A DNA stretch of 64,000 bases, taken from positions 1,594,501 to 1,658,500 of the forward strand of contig NC_012691.1 in assembly GCF_000023065.1 (NCBI RefSeq), given 5' to 3'. Made by a program: the position numbers and the translations under genes. Position 1 is the first letter of the stretch; each line of letters starts with the position of its first letter. Source of the stretch: Tolumonas auensis DSM 9187 (GTDB taxonomy: Bacteria; Pseudomonadota; Gammaproteobacteria; Enterobacterales; Aeromonadaceae). Below the pieces are notes generated by a model. It was not told where the DNA came from, did not search any database, and saw only the letters and a list, made by a program, of their open reading frames with translations. Positions 39,304 to 49,850 of the stretch are shown piece by piece.

Positions 39304-40008
39304 TTAGCCAAACTTCAGAAATAATTTAGAGTAAGGCATTTTCAGTTTGGTGATTGCAGCATGAATGGCCGGTGCATCATTTTTAAATAACGCTTCCCGA
39401 AGTGCATCCACAGAAGATTTTTGGCTATCAATTAACTTGGTGAATTCAGCATTATTGCGGTATTGCTCTGGTGCTTCGGTACGAAGTTTTTCACTGAGGT
39501 AGATCAACACGCCTGCTTTTGCGGTTAGTTGCTGAATACCATCCGGTTCGGCCAGTATTTTCTTGTTTTCCTCCAGTATTTGCTCCATCACAGAGTGATA
39601 TGCATTCATATGATCACTATAAATGATCACTTGGTTGCGATGCCGGAGATCAGCAAGTGCTTCCCGGACTTTCTCCAGCGTTTCATGAGACTTAGCCAGT
39701 TGTTTCTGTGTCGCCTGTTCTTCGGCCTGGTTATAAACCTGCATTACCGTTTCTAATGTAGCTGCAAATTTTTCGTCACGATCATAAGGGGCAGGGGGTT
39801 GAGCCGAAAATTGGTCTGTTATTTTCTTCCAGGCCTGTTTGGCTTGCTGAACGCTTTTTGTTGCCTCATCCGGAGTGCCATTATTTGTTTTAAATAAGGC
39901 AACCCGGTATGGCGCATAAGCCTGTTGCATTGCATCGGTAAAAGCATCAGCAGCATAGGTTGTGGACAAAAATAGTGTTAAAGCGCTCGCTATGATTAAT
40001 CTCTTCAT
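39304..40008 (-). CDS. Exported alpha-helical protein, unknown
   Basis: 234 residues with a clear signal peptide (MKRLIIASALTLFLSTTYA, cleavage before ADAF). The mature protein looks all-helical and charged, like a four-helix bundle. It recalls heme-less relatives of cytochrome c-prime-like bundles, but there is no CxxCH motif and I cannot assign a family. Expected in the periplasm. Single gene on the minus strand with 183 bases before tpm and 215 after the next gene. Confidence 0.8.
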   Translation of the reverse strand: MKRLIIASALTLFLSTTYAADAFTDAMQQAYAPYRVALFKTNNGTPDEATKSVQQAKQAWKKITDQFSAQPPAPYDRDEKFAATLETVMQVYNQAEEQATQKQLAKSHETLEKVREALADLRHRNQVIIYSDHMNAYHSVMEQILEENKKILAEPDGIQQLTAKAGVLIYLSEKLRTEAPEQYRNNAEFTKLIDSQKSSVDALREALFKNDAPAIHAAITKLKMPYSKLFLKFG

Positions 40009-40164
40009 AACACGATCTCAGGACTAATTGATGAATTAGTATCAACTATAGCAATGATCAATGACGGGTATATTAAACAATTCTAATATTTGATTGTTTG
40101 TCACACTATTGGGGCACACATCAAGCCTGATAGTGGCAACTTGCGCAGGAATGTTGATTCAGAA

Positions 40165-40203
40165 GGAAAAACTGACTGGCCATGGCCGGTGACCTGACCA
40201 GTC
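40165..40203 (-). terminator. Probable terminator of the DUF3144 gene
   Basis: On the minus strand GACTGG (from 40203) and CCAGTC (to 40174) enclose further partly paired sequence and are followed by AGTTTTT. It lies about 20 bases beyond the stop codon at 40224. Confidence 0.55.
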
Positions 40204-40223
40204 CTGTGCTCTGTATATAGAGC

Positions 40224-40535
40224 TTACGAATTGTATTCGTCGAAATTTTCTATGTAATCATCAATGTTCTCAATGAGAAGCTGACGATATTTCTCCGTAA
40301 AATATTCAACTGCGGACTCTTTGCCAGCTTTTATTTCATCAGCATTTTCAGCTGAGGATGCAAGAAGGTATGCATTAAACCGTGCTGTCGCGTAAAGCAA
40401 AGAAGAGCTTACATCATCACTTTCAGCATGTTCTGTTTGTTGATTAGCCAGATCAACAACCTCATCAATGCGGTCCCAGAATGCTTCATCCTGGATTTCT
40501 TGTGTTTCTTGTGTTTCTTGCATTTCGTCACTCAT
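40224..40535 (-). CDS. DUF3144 family protein
   Basis: 103-residue acidic cytoplasmic protein. The family pattern FWDRIDEVVDLANQ, then SSSLLYATARFNAYL and YFTEKYRQLLIENIDDY is clear. The first 15 residues contain a short repeat of TQE (QETQETQEIQ) before the domain. No function is established for the family. Monocistronic. Confidence 0.82.
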   Translation of the reverse strand: MSDEMQETQETQEIQDEAFWDRIDEVVDLANQQTEHAESDDVSSSLLYATARFNAYLLASSAENADEIKAGKESAVEYFTEKYRQLLIENIDDYIENFDEYNS

Positions 40536-40650
40536 ATATTTCTCCTATTCAGTCAGCAGGCCAGAACCGGGTAGCGGGCCCTGCGCAGTGAGCAATGTGA
40601 AGATGTTTCATGGTTTTGTAAATGAAAAAATAGTTTCCGGTTTAACAAAG

Positions 40651-41295
40651 TTATTTGAACTGCAGAATGGAGATAAAGACATTTGTAATGCCTCGGATTA
40701 ATGGCCCCAGTGGCAATATTTCTATCTTCGTATTGCTCTGGATTAATATTATAAGCAGTAATCCCAATGTGCCGTATTTGTACATATTTTGCAGTAACTT
40801 GGGATTGGTTTCTTTCAGGAAGGTCATGTAAATATGCGATCCATCGAGCGGTGGGATCGGGATAAGATTAAAGATAAATAACCCGAAATTTATAACGCTC
40901 CACAGAATCAGTAAGTTAATCGTAGCAAGACCGACCTCTGTGCCACTGAAATAGGGGAAAAAGTAGAGGCCTCTGGCCACTATTAAAAATAGTATTGCCA
41001 GCAAAAAATTAGAAAACGGACCTGCCAGCGAGATCAGAATTTCATCCCGGTGTTTGTTCTTTAAATTGTCCGGATTAAAACTCACAGGCTTGGCCCATCC
41101 GAATCCTGCAATCACAATGAGAATGAACCCGAGCGGATCAATATGTTTCAATGGATTGAGCGTCAGACGACCATCATTTTTTGCAGTCATGTCACCCAGT
41201 TTATATGCCGTATATGCATGAGCCAGCTCATGTACGGTAAGCCCTATTATTACTGCAGGGAGTGATCTGAAAAGCCAGAAATAGTCAAAATTCAT
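40651..41295 (-). CDS. Site-2-protease-family zinc metalloprotease (M50)
   Basis: Intramembrane metalloprotease-like protein of 214 residues and about six helices. HELAH at 22-26 gives the two zinc histidines and catalytic Glu; the third ligand is Asp151 in NLIPIPPLDGSH. It is the short, minimal class without PDZ or CBS domains; substrates are unknown. Monocistronic; the N terminus lacks a signal peptide as expected. Confidence 0.88.
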   Translation of the reverse strand: MNFDYFWLFRSLPAVIIGLTVHELAHAYTAYKLGDMTAKNDGRLTLNPLKHIDPLGFILIVIAGFGWAKPVSFNPDNLKNKHRDEILISLAGPFSNFLLAILFLIVARGLYFFPYFSGTEVGLATINLLILWSVINFGLFIFNLIPIPPLDGSHIYMTFLKETNPKLLQNMYKYGTLGLLLIILIQSNTKIEILPLGPLIRGITNVFISILQFK

Positions 41296-41443
41296 ATAAG
41301 TATCTACCCGTGTGAAAGCCAGTCAGAATCCGTGTTGAGCATCACATTATGCCGTAATTTACTCAGAATAAAGGCAATCTTTTCGGACTGCTGATGAATC
41401 CACGCTGGCTTTCAGGTTTGAGCGGGTTAATCACTGGGCATAC

Positions 41444-42022
41444 TTAAGCTACTATTTCGTATTTCGGCACCACATGAATATCAGCTGCAATATGCTCAGG
41501 GAAAATGTATCCCTCAGGATCACGAAGGAACTTAATTCCAATGGACTGAAAGCAGATATCTACAAATTCTGAACAGATATAGGCATCATTCTCTTTATGT
41601 GTTCCAAGCCTTAGCGTTACCCTGGCCAGAATCTTGGCTATTTCATCTTTATCATATTTTCTGTTCAGATTATCAGCTGCAGTGCCAAGCATTTTGTTAA
41701 CTGCATCAGTATCAAGTGGTGTGTTATAGCGGGCGATAAAGAGGCGGCCGTCGTATGGTTTTCTTGAATTTTCATAGTCATTTACATACTGGCTAAGAGG
41801 AACAACACGAACACCATCATCTTCAACGCTTTCTAAAAGAAGAATGCGGTCATTCCATGTAAAAATAAAACCCACATGACTAAATATCGAATTTGAAAAA
41901 TGCTCAATCATCTTGCTGATAGCATAATTTCCTGAAGCAAAGAAAATGTCTCCCGTATGAATGTTTTGGCGAATAGCCTGATAGTGTTCCTTCTTTAAGT
42001 GATCAAACTTCTTCGTTGCCAT
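41444..42022 (-). CDS. Permuted papain-like (YiiX/YebB, NlpC/P60 clan) protein
   Basis: 192-residue protein with the circularly permuted NlpC/P60 arrangement: His49 in FSHVGF comes before the candidate nucleophile Cys150 in YICSEFV. The early GDIFFASG motif is typical of this clan. No signal peptide or membrane segment, so it may act in the cytoplasm; YiiX relatives are proposed amidases or lipid-modifying enzymes, but no activity can be stated. It is divergent from the beta-glucoside locus. Confidence 0.75.
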   Translation of the reverse strand: MATKKFDHLKKEHYQAIRQNIHTGDIFFASGNYAISKMIEHFSNSIFSHVGFIFTWNDRILLLESVEDDGVRVVPLSQYVNDYENSRKPYDGRLFIARYNTPLDTDAVNKMLGTAADNLNRKYDKDEIAKILARVTLRLGTHKENDAYICSEFVDICFQSIGIKFLRDPEGYIFPEHIAADIHVVPKYEIVA

Positions 42023-42097
42023 CGTGGGTCTCCATCCTGGTTTTAAACGGATACGTTCAAAGTGTAGTTCAAAATTTTGAGATCCACATCAAGAAAC

Positions 42098-42124
42098 TGT
42101 AACCGGTTTCTGTAACCGGTTGCA
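42098..42124. promoter_or_regulatory. Two abutting LacI-family (AscG-like) operators
   Basis: Two 14-base near-palindromes sit side by side and share one base: TGTAACCGGTTTCT (42098-42111) and TGTAACCGGTTGCA (42111-42124). Each differs from the AscG-type consensus TGAAACCGGTTTCA at two positions (the first on the opposite strand). They overlap the expected -35 of the promoter whose -10 is TATAAT at 42133-42138, a position for repression. No LacI-type regulator gene is in the window. Confidence 0.65.
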
Positions 42125-42132
42125 CGGATCGA

Positions 42133-42138
42133 TATAAT
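42133..42138 (+). promoter_or_regulatory. -10 element of the beta-glucoside locus promoter
   Basis: Perfect TATAAT 44 bases before the IIB start codon. The -35 at the usual distance (CTGTAA, 42110-42115) is poor and lies inside the operator pair. Confidence 0.55.
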
Positions 42139-42181
42139 CAGCCTCAACACGCTATAGAAGCGACCTCAGGAGAGTTTGATT

Positions 42182-42487
42182 ATGAAAAAAATATTTCTTT
42201 GTTGTGCTGCCGGCATGTCTACCAGCATGGTTGTGAACAAAATGAAGCAGGCTGCTGCTCAGAAAGGCATTGAAGCAGAAATCATTGCTGTCGCGATGGA
42301 AGAATTTGACGCTACGCTGCCGAAATTTGACTGCTGTCTGTTAGGGCCGCAAATCAAATATAAATTTGAAGAGTTCAAGAAAAAAGCGGATGCCGCCGGC
42401 AAGCCAATTGCTGTTATCAACAGCATGGATTACGGCATGATGCGTGGTGATAAGATCCTGGCCGATGCACTGGCCATGATGGCCTGA
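42182..42487 (+). CDS. PTS lactose/cellobiose-type IIB component
   Basis: 101-residue cytoplasmic phosphocarrier of the Lac/Chb family. The phosphorylation loop LCCAAGMSTSM holds the active cysteine (Cys8, by alignment to Cys10 of E. coli ChbB); LLGPQIKYK and SMDYGMMRGDKI are also family blocks. ATG at 42182 follows CAGGAGAG. No IIC or IIA gene is adjacent, so it must work with partners encoded elsewhere or have a regulatory role. The next gene is a 6-phospho-beta-glucosidase, in keeping with uptake of cellobiose or aryl-beta-glucosides. Confidence 0.92.
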   Translation: MKKIFLCCAAGMSTSMVVNKMKQAAAQKGIEAEIIAVAMEEFDATLPKFDCCLLGPQIKYKFEEFKKKADAAGKPIAVINSMDYGMMRGDKILADALAMMA

Positions 42488-42509
42488 ACAATCCAGCAAT
42501 AACGAATAA

Positions 42510-43991
<1,482 letters not shown>

Positions 43992-43998
43992 TATTGCT

Positions 43999-44031
43999 CC
44001 CCTCCAAGTGAGGGGATATTTTTTTGGAGGG
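43999..44031 (+). promoter_or_regulatory. Terminator-like hairpin with alternative anti-SD pairing
   Basis: CCCCTC (43999-44004) pairs with GAGGGG (44010-44015), followed by ATATTTTTTT, a credible intrinsic terminator or attenuator 8 bases after the glucosidase stop. The overlapping CCCTCC (44000-44005) is also an exact complement of GGAGGG (44026-44031), the ribosome site of the next gene. Confidence 0.6.
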
Positions 44032-44038
44032 TGTATTA

Positions 44039-44299
44039 ATGGATGCGTCATCAGTTGAATTACTGGGGTTGATAGCGGGTTGTCTGACGACTGGTTCATT
44101 TATCCCACAAGTTTTCAAAATATTGAAAACTCGCGATGTTTCCGGCATTTCGCTGGTTATGTATGTCGCATTTACACTGGGTGTTATGTTGTGGTGTATT
44201 TATGGGATCAGTAATGGTCAGATTGCTATTGTTGCGGCGAATGGTATTACGCTGGCACTGGCTTCAGTAATTCTGGGGATGAAGATCCGCTATCGTTGA
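44039..44299 (+). CDS. SemiSWEET family sugar transporter
   Basis: 86-residue, three-helix membrane protein (half of a eukaryotic SWEET), working as a dimer. The PQ-loop motif is SFIPQVFKILKTRDVSGIS; GVMLWCIYGI and NGITLALASVILG follow. Members passively carry sugars such as sucrose or glucose. GGAGGG precedes the ATG at 44039; an earlier in-frame start at 44024 would lie on the ribosome site. Position right after a 6-phospho-beta-glucosidase suggests handling of released glucose, an inference. Confidence 0.9.
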   Translation: MDASSVELLGLIAGCLTTGSFIPQVFKILKTRDVSGISLVMYVAFTLGVMLWCIYGISNGQIAIVAANGITLALASVILGMKIRYR

Positions 44300-44325
44300 T
44301 ACTGGTATTTCACAATAGCCGAACA

Positions 44326-44356
44326 CAAAAAAGGGGCATGAGATTCATGCCCCTTT
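44326..44356. terminator. Bidirectional terminator between the SemiSWEET gene and argG
   Basis: AAGGGGCATGA and TCATGCCCCTT form an 11-bp stem with a 3-base loop; T residues follow on both strands. It lies 24 bases beyond the argG stop. Confidence 0.9.
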
Positions 44357-44380
44357 TGCATCATGGCTTTCGCCGGATGA

Positions 44381-45769
<1,389 letters not shown>

Positions 45770-45957
45770 TTATCAACCTGAAACTGTGTCTGAAATCTGA
45801 AGCTATCATAAAGCTGGCTTACCGTTTCAGAACGACCAACCACAACTGCGCATTCATGCACGCGGATAAGAAAATATGCCGTACCTGTGCTTGTGGTCAA
45901 CAAAATATGTGTGCTGTTTAACTAACGCACATCATATAAATTGTCTTTATTTTAATC

Positions 45958-45973
45958 ATGCATATTTATGCAT
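45958..45973. promoter_or_regulatory. ARG-box-like palindrome upstream of argG
   Basis: ATGCAT-ATTT-ATGCAT is a perfect inverted repeat. It agrees with the ArgR box TGAAT-W4-ATTCA except for two symmetrical changes (A to C and T to G). It lies about 250 bases upstream of the argG start, so a long leader or distal promoter would be needed. Confidence 0.4.
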
Positions 45974-46184
45974 AATAAGTGAGTGAGAATTTAAACATCT
46001 TTTCCCGCTGACGGGAAGAGAGGAGAGCGTATTTATTCGAAAAAATTATGTTTTTCCGGTGAATAACTCTCTAATTTCACAGTACATGCATACCGTATCA
46101 GTAAATGCGTAAAAATATGAACAAAATCACTCACAAAAACGGTTTCATCTCCGTAAACCCAAGACAATAATCCCTACACTTAAT

Positions 46185-46204
46185 TGATAACAATTATCAT
46201 CTGC
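46185..46204. promoter_or_regulatory. Fur box upstream of fhuC
   Basis: TGATAAC-A-ATTATCA matches the Fur 7-1-7 pattern TGATAAT-N-ATTATCA with one mismatch, and a second ATTATCA-like element follows at 46206-46212. It is 38 bases before the fhuC start, suited to iron-dependent repression. Confidence 0.75.
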
Positions 46205-46241
46205 ATTATCATCTCTACAATGATAAATAGCAGGTGTTCCT

Positions 46242-47009
46242 ATGTTTGAAATGAAGAATGTTGTTTTCGACATTGGCTGTAAGCGGTTGTTGCATTCAAC
46301 AAACATCCAGTTTGCTCCGGGTAAAGTTCATGGCCTGATCGGACATAACGGATCCGGTAAATCGACATTACTTAAATTACTGGCTCAGCAAAACAAGCCA
46401 ACAGCGGGTGTCATCGAGTTTGACGGACAATCACTTGCATCATGGCGAAGCAAATTGTTTGCCCGTCAGGTTGCTTATTTACCTCAGCATCTGCCGGCAG
46501 GCGATAATCTGACGGGGCGGGAATTGATTGCGTTTGGCCGTTATCCATGGCACGGATTACTGGGCCAGCATACTCAGGAAGATGCGGCTCAGGTTGAGCG
46601 TGCAATCCGGCTGACACAAACGGAGCGGTTAGTTGACCGTCTGGTTGATACCTTATCCGGTGGTGAAAAACAGCGGGTTTGGCTGGCCATGCTGATTGCG
46701 CAGGGCAGTCGTTTTCTGTTGTTAGATGAACCATTAGCCGCACTTGATATTGCTCATCAGGCGGAGGTGTTAACGCTGATCCAGCAATTAAGCCGGGAGT
46801 TGGGGCTGGGCATCATTATTGTGCTGCATGATATTAATATGGCTGCCCGCTATTGCGATAACCTGGTTGCATTACATAGTGGCAGGATCCTGGCGCAGGG
46901 TGCGCCTGCCGATATTATGCGACCTGATACCTTGGCCGCTATTTATGGCATCGCTATGCATATTGTGCCGAATGTGCGGAATTCGCATCCGATCGCAGTT
47001 CTGGCGTGA
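46242..47009 (+). CDS. fhuC: Iron-hydroxamate ABC transporter ATPase
   Basis: Cytoplasmic ATPase of a ferric siderophore importer. Walker A GHNGSGKST (34-42), signature LSGGEKQR (138-145), Walker B FLLLDEP (158-164) and the switch His in VLHDINMAARY. FhuC-like over its whole 255 residues, including FGRYPWHGLLGQ. First gene of fhuCDB, behind a Fur-box-like site; fhuD starts 7 bases after its stop. Confidence 0.92.
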   Translation: MFEMKNVVFDIGCKRLLHSTNIQFAPGKVHGLIGHNGSGKSTLLKLLAQQNKPTAGVIEFDGQSLASWRSKLFARQVAYLPQHLPAGDNLTGRELIAFGRYPWHGLLGQHTQEDAAQVERAIRLTQTERLVDRLVDTLSGGEKQRVWLAMLIAQGSRFLLLDEPLAALDIAHQAEVLTLIQQLSRELGLGIIIVLHDINMAARYCDNLVALHSGRILAQGAPADIMRPDTLAAIYGIAMHIVPNVRNSHPIAVLA

Positions 47010-47016
47010 GGAAAAT

Positions 47017-47919
47017 ATGCCGTTATTCCATCCCTTTTTTCCCTTGTCGGCTTTTCTGTTTGTGTTCCTGTTTTGTTCATCCGTTACTGCTCAGGAGGCG
47101 CCGGCGACATCAGCGCCCAGACTGGTAACGGTAGACTGGACCATCGCAGAAACTTTAATTGAACTCGGTGCTCCACCGGTAGGTCTGGCACAGACGGCGT
47201 CTTACCGGAACTGGGTGAGAGCGCCCGAATTACCATCAGGCGTAATCGATATCGGTTTGCGCTCACAACCTAACCGTGAGCTGCTGATGCAACTCAAACC
47301 CGATCAGATCCTGATATCGCCCATGTTTTCTACGCTCGAACCTGTGCTTTCTTCTATTGCGCCCGTGACTTCCATATCCATGTATCAACCCGGAGGGGAT
47401 GTGTGGGAGCATCTTTATCAGGCGACGCGGCGTATTGCCTCTGTTGCAGGCCGGCCAGAAAAGGGAGAGCAACTGCTGACAGGACTGGAAACATATCTTT
47501 CATCATTAACAACATGTTTTAAAAAAGAAAATCAGCGATTGCTGATTGTTCAGTTTATTGATGATCGTCATATGCGAATTTATGGAAAGCAAAGTTTATT
47601 TGATGCTGTTATCACACGGATGGGACTTTCCAACGCCTGGCAGGAAGAAACCAATTATTGGGGATTCTCCGCCATTGGTATTGAGCGGTTAGCAAAATAT
47701 CACGATGCACAGCTAGTTATTGTCGAACCTCTGCCGGTCGGTGTTCTGAAGCAATTAAGTCAAAGCAAGATCTGGTCAGCTTTACCGGTGGTTCAGCAAA
47801 AAAATTATGTTTATTTACCGCCGGTATGGAGCTTTGGTGGTATTGCCTCTGCGCGCCGTTTTGCATCTGAATTAGCGAAAGCATTATTGCAGGATCGCTC
47901 AGTCCCATGCGAAGGATAG
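47017..47919 (+). CDS. fhuD: Iron-hydroxamate periplasmic binding protein
   Basis: Class III (helical-backbone) binding protein of a ferric hydroxamate importer. The signal peptide runs through LFCSSVTA with cleavage before QEAP. The mature part starts RLVTVDWTIAETLIELGAPPVG, as in FhuD, and contains the LRSQPNRELLMQLKPDQIL region. The ATG at 47017 follows GAGGAAA; the open frame further upstream overlaps fhuC and is not used. 300 residues (E. coli FhuD 296). Confidence 0.92.
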   Translation: MPLFHPFFPLSAFLFVFLFCSSVTAQEAPATSAPRLVTVDWTIAETLIELGAPPVGLAQTASYRNWVRAPELPSGVIDIGLRSQPNRELLMQLKPDQILISPMFSTLEPVLSSIAPVTSISMYQPGGDVWEHLYQATRRIASVAGRPEKGEQLLTGLETYLSSLTTCFKKENQRLLIVQFIDDRHMRIYGKQSLFDAVITRMGLSNAWQEETNYWGFSAIGIERLAKYHDAQLVIVEPLPVGVLKQLSQSKIWSALPVVQQKNYVYLPPVWSFGGIASARRFASELAKALLQDRSVPCEG

Positions 47920-47923
47920 AATA

Positions 47924-49816
47924 ATGAACTCATTGTCACTCTGGCACTCGCTTTTCAATCTTGATCTGCAGGACATCAACCAGGTCATTTTTTACTACAG
48001 CTGGTTACCCCGAATTGTCATTGCCATCATCTGTGGCGCTGCATTAAGTATGGCCGGCCTGTTGATGCAGCAGGTATTGCGGAATCCGCTGGTCTCACCG
48101 GCAACACTTGGGGTAGCGACAGGTGCGCAATTAGCGTTGCTGATGACGACCTTGTTTATGCCTGGCTGGTTGTTATACGGCAGTGAATGGATAGCCATGC
48201 TGGGCGGCACAATCGCCGTGTTGCTGGTGTTTGCCTTAACCTGGAGAAGAGGTCTGGCGCCGCTGGTTGTTGTTTTGGCTGGTCTGGTTGTAAACCTGTA
48301 CTTTTCATCAATCAGCATGACATTACTGCTGTTTTATCAGGAAGAGTTAAAGGGCCTGATGATCTGGGGCGGTGGTTCTTTAGACCAGAACAGCTGGCGC
48401 GGGGTGTCTTACCTGATCCCCCGGATACTTGTCGTATTCAGCCTCGCTATACTTTTGCTTAAACCGCTATCTGTGCTGGATCTGGATGAGCGAAGTGCCA
48501 AAAGCCTGGGTGTTTCATTACGTTATTTGCGTTTTACGGCATTGGGAATGGCCATTTTTCTGACCGGTTGCGTCGTTAGCGTAGCCGGTATTATCAGTTT
48601 TATTGGCCTGGCGGCTCCCGCGATCGCAAAACTACTGGGTGCCCGCACTTTAAAACAACGGATGGTATGGTCTCCGGTATTAGGGGCATTATTGCTGCTG
48701 AGTACTGATTTGCTGGTACAGCTTTTATCCGATCAACTTCCGTCACTTATTCCGACGGGGGCAACGACGGCGTTATTAGGTGCACCGCTGCTTTTATGGC
48801 TTATTCCCCGATTAAAAATGGGACGGCAAATTCCCCCGGATACACAGGGTGCTCTCGTATCGTATCGCGCCGCTGCTCCTGCGAAAGTATCGGCCGTGCT
48901 ATTGATGTTGCTGTTCGTGTCGGCTTTTGTGGCATTAATTGCAGGACAGGGAACTGACGGATGGGAGGTGCCATCATGGTTATCTTTGCATGCCGCTTAT
49001 GAATGGCGTTTACCACGCATACTTGCCGCTGCTGCTGCGGGAATTTTACTCGCTTTGGCGGGAACGATCATACAGCGCCTGAGTGGCAATCCGATGGCGA
49101 GTCCGGAGTTGTTAGGTATTAGCAGTGGTGCGGCAATTGGTTTGATAACAACGCTTTTTTTATTCCCGTCAGCGTCCATGATAATGTTATGTGCGGTGGG
49201 CGTACTGAGTGCAATGGCCGTTTTGGCAATACTCATTGTGTTAAACCACCGGAGCGGTTTTCAGTCTGATCGGGTATTACTTACCGGTATTGCTATAACG
49301 GCTTTATTTGAACCGCTGAACACCATCCTGCTGGCTAATAATGATCCTCGCGGACAGCAAATGCTCGCCTGGATCTCTGGATCCACCTATTACGTTGACT
49401 TTAAATCAGCCATTCTGGTCCTGCTGTTTTCTGTGGCCATGCTGTTTGTCAGCCGTTTATTCATTCGCTGGCTGGATGTATTACCGCTGGGCAATGCGAC
49501 CGTAAAATCGATTGGCATTGATACGAATCAGGCCCGTCTGGTACTACTGGTCTTTGTGGCGATATTAACGGTCGTTTCTACTCTGATTGTTGGTCCGCTT
49601 TCCTTTGTCGGATTATTGGCACCGCACATGGCTCGCCTGTTAGGGTTATCCCGGGCCGGAAATCAGTTGATGGGGGCGGCATTGCTGGGTGGCATTCTGA
49701 TGGTATTAGCGGATTGGGCGGGTCGCCAGATCCTCTTTCCGCAAGAATTACCTGCCGGGCTGGTTGCCTCACTCATCGGGGGTACTTACTTTATGTGGAT
49801 TTTACGGAAGGCATAA
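47924..49816 (+). CDS. fhuB: Iron-hydroxamate ABC transporter permease (double-length FhuB)
   Basis: Inner-membrane permease made of two fused FecCD/BtuC-like halves, about 20 helices in 630 residues (E. coli FhuB 660). Each half contains the ATPase-coupling and GxxxG-rich blocks: LSMAGLLMQQVLRNPLVSP in the first, LALAGTIIQRLSGNPMASP in the second, with LAAPAIAKLLG-type and LLAPHMARLLG loops. The fused form is specific to hydroxamate importers. It starts 4 bases after fhuD and ends the operon. Confidence 0.94.
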   Translation: MNSLSLWHSLFNLDLQDINQVIFYYSWLPRIVIAIICGAALSMAGLLMQQVLRNPLVSPATLGVATGAQLALLMTTLFMPGWLLYGSEWIAMLGGTIAVLLVFALTWRRGLAPLVVVLAGLVVNLYFSSISMTLLLFYQEELKGLMIWGGGSLDQNSWRGVSYLIPRILVVFSLAILLLKPLSVLDLDERSAKSLGVSLRYLRFTALGMAIFLTGCVVSVAGIISFIGLAAPAIAKLLGARTLKQRMVWSPVLGALLLLSTDLLVQLLSDQLPSLIPTGATTALLGAPLLLWLIPRLKMGRQIPPDTQGALVSYRAAAPAKVSAVLLMLLFVSAFVALIAGQGTDGWEVPSWLSLHAAYEWRLPRILAAAAAGILLALAGTIIQRLSGNPMASPELLGISSGAAIGLITTLFLFPSASMIMLCAVGVLSAMAVLAILIVLNHRSGFQSDRVLLTGIAITALFEPLNTILLANNDPRGQQMLAWISGSTYYVDFKSAILVLLFSVAMLFVSRLFIRWLDVLPLGNATVKSIGIDTNQARLVLLVFVAILTVVSTLIVGPLSFVGLLAPHMARLLGLSRAGNQLMGAALLGGILMVLADWAGRQILFPQELPAGLVASLIGGTYFMWILRKA

Positions 49817-49819
49817 AAG

Positions 49820-49848
49820 AGAGGAGCCACATCATGTGGCTCCTTAAT
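49820..49848. terminator. Terminator between fhuB and the TonB-dependent receptor gene
   Basis: GGAGCCACAT and ATGTGGCTCC form a 10-bp stem, followed by TTAATT on the plus strand and by TCTTTTAT on the minus strand. It separates two convergent genes. Confidence 0.75.
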
Positions 49849-49850
49849 TA

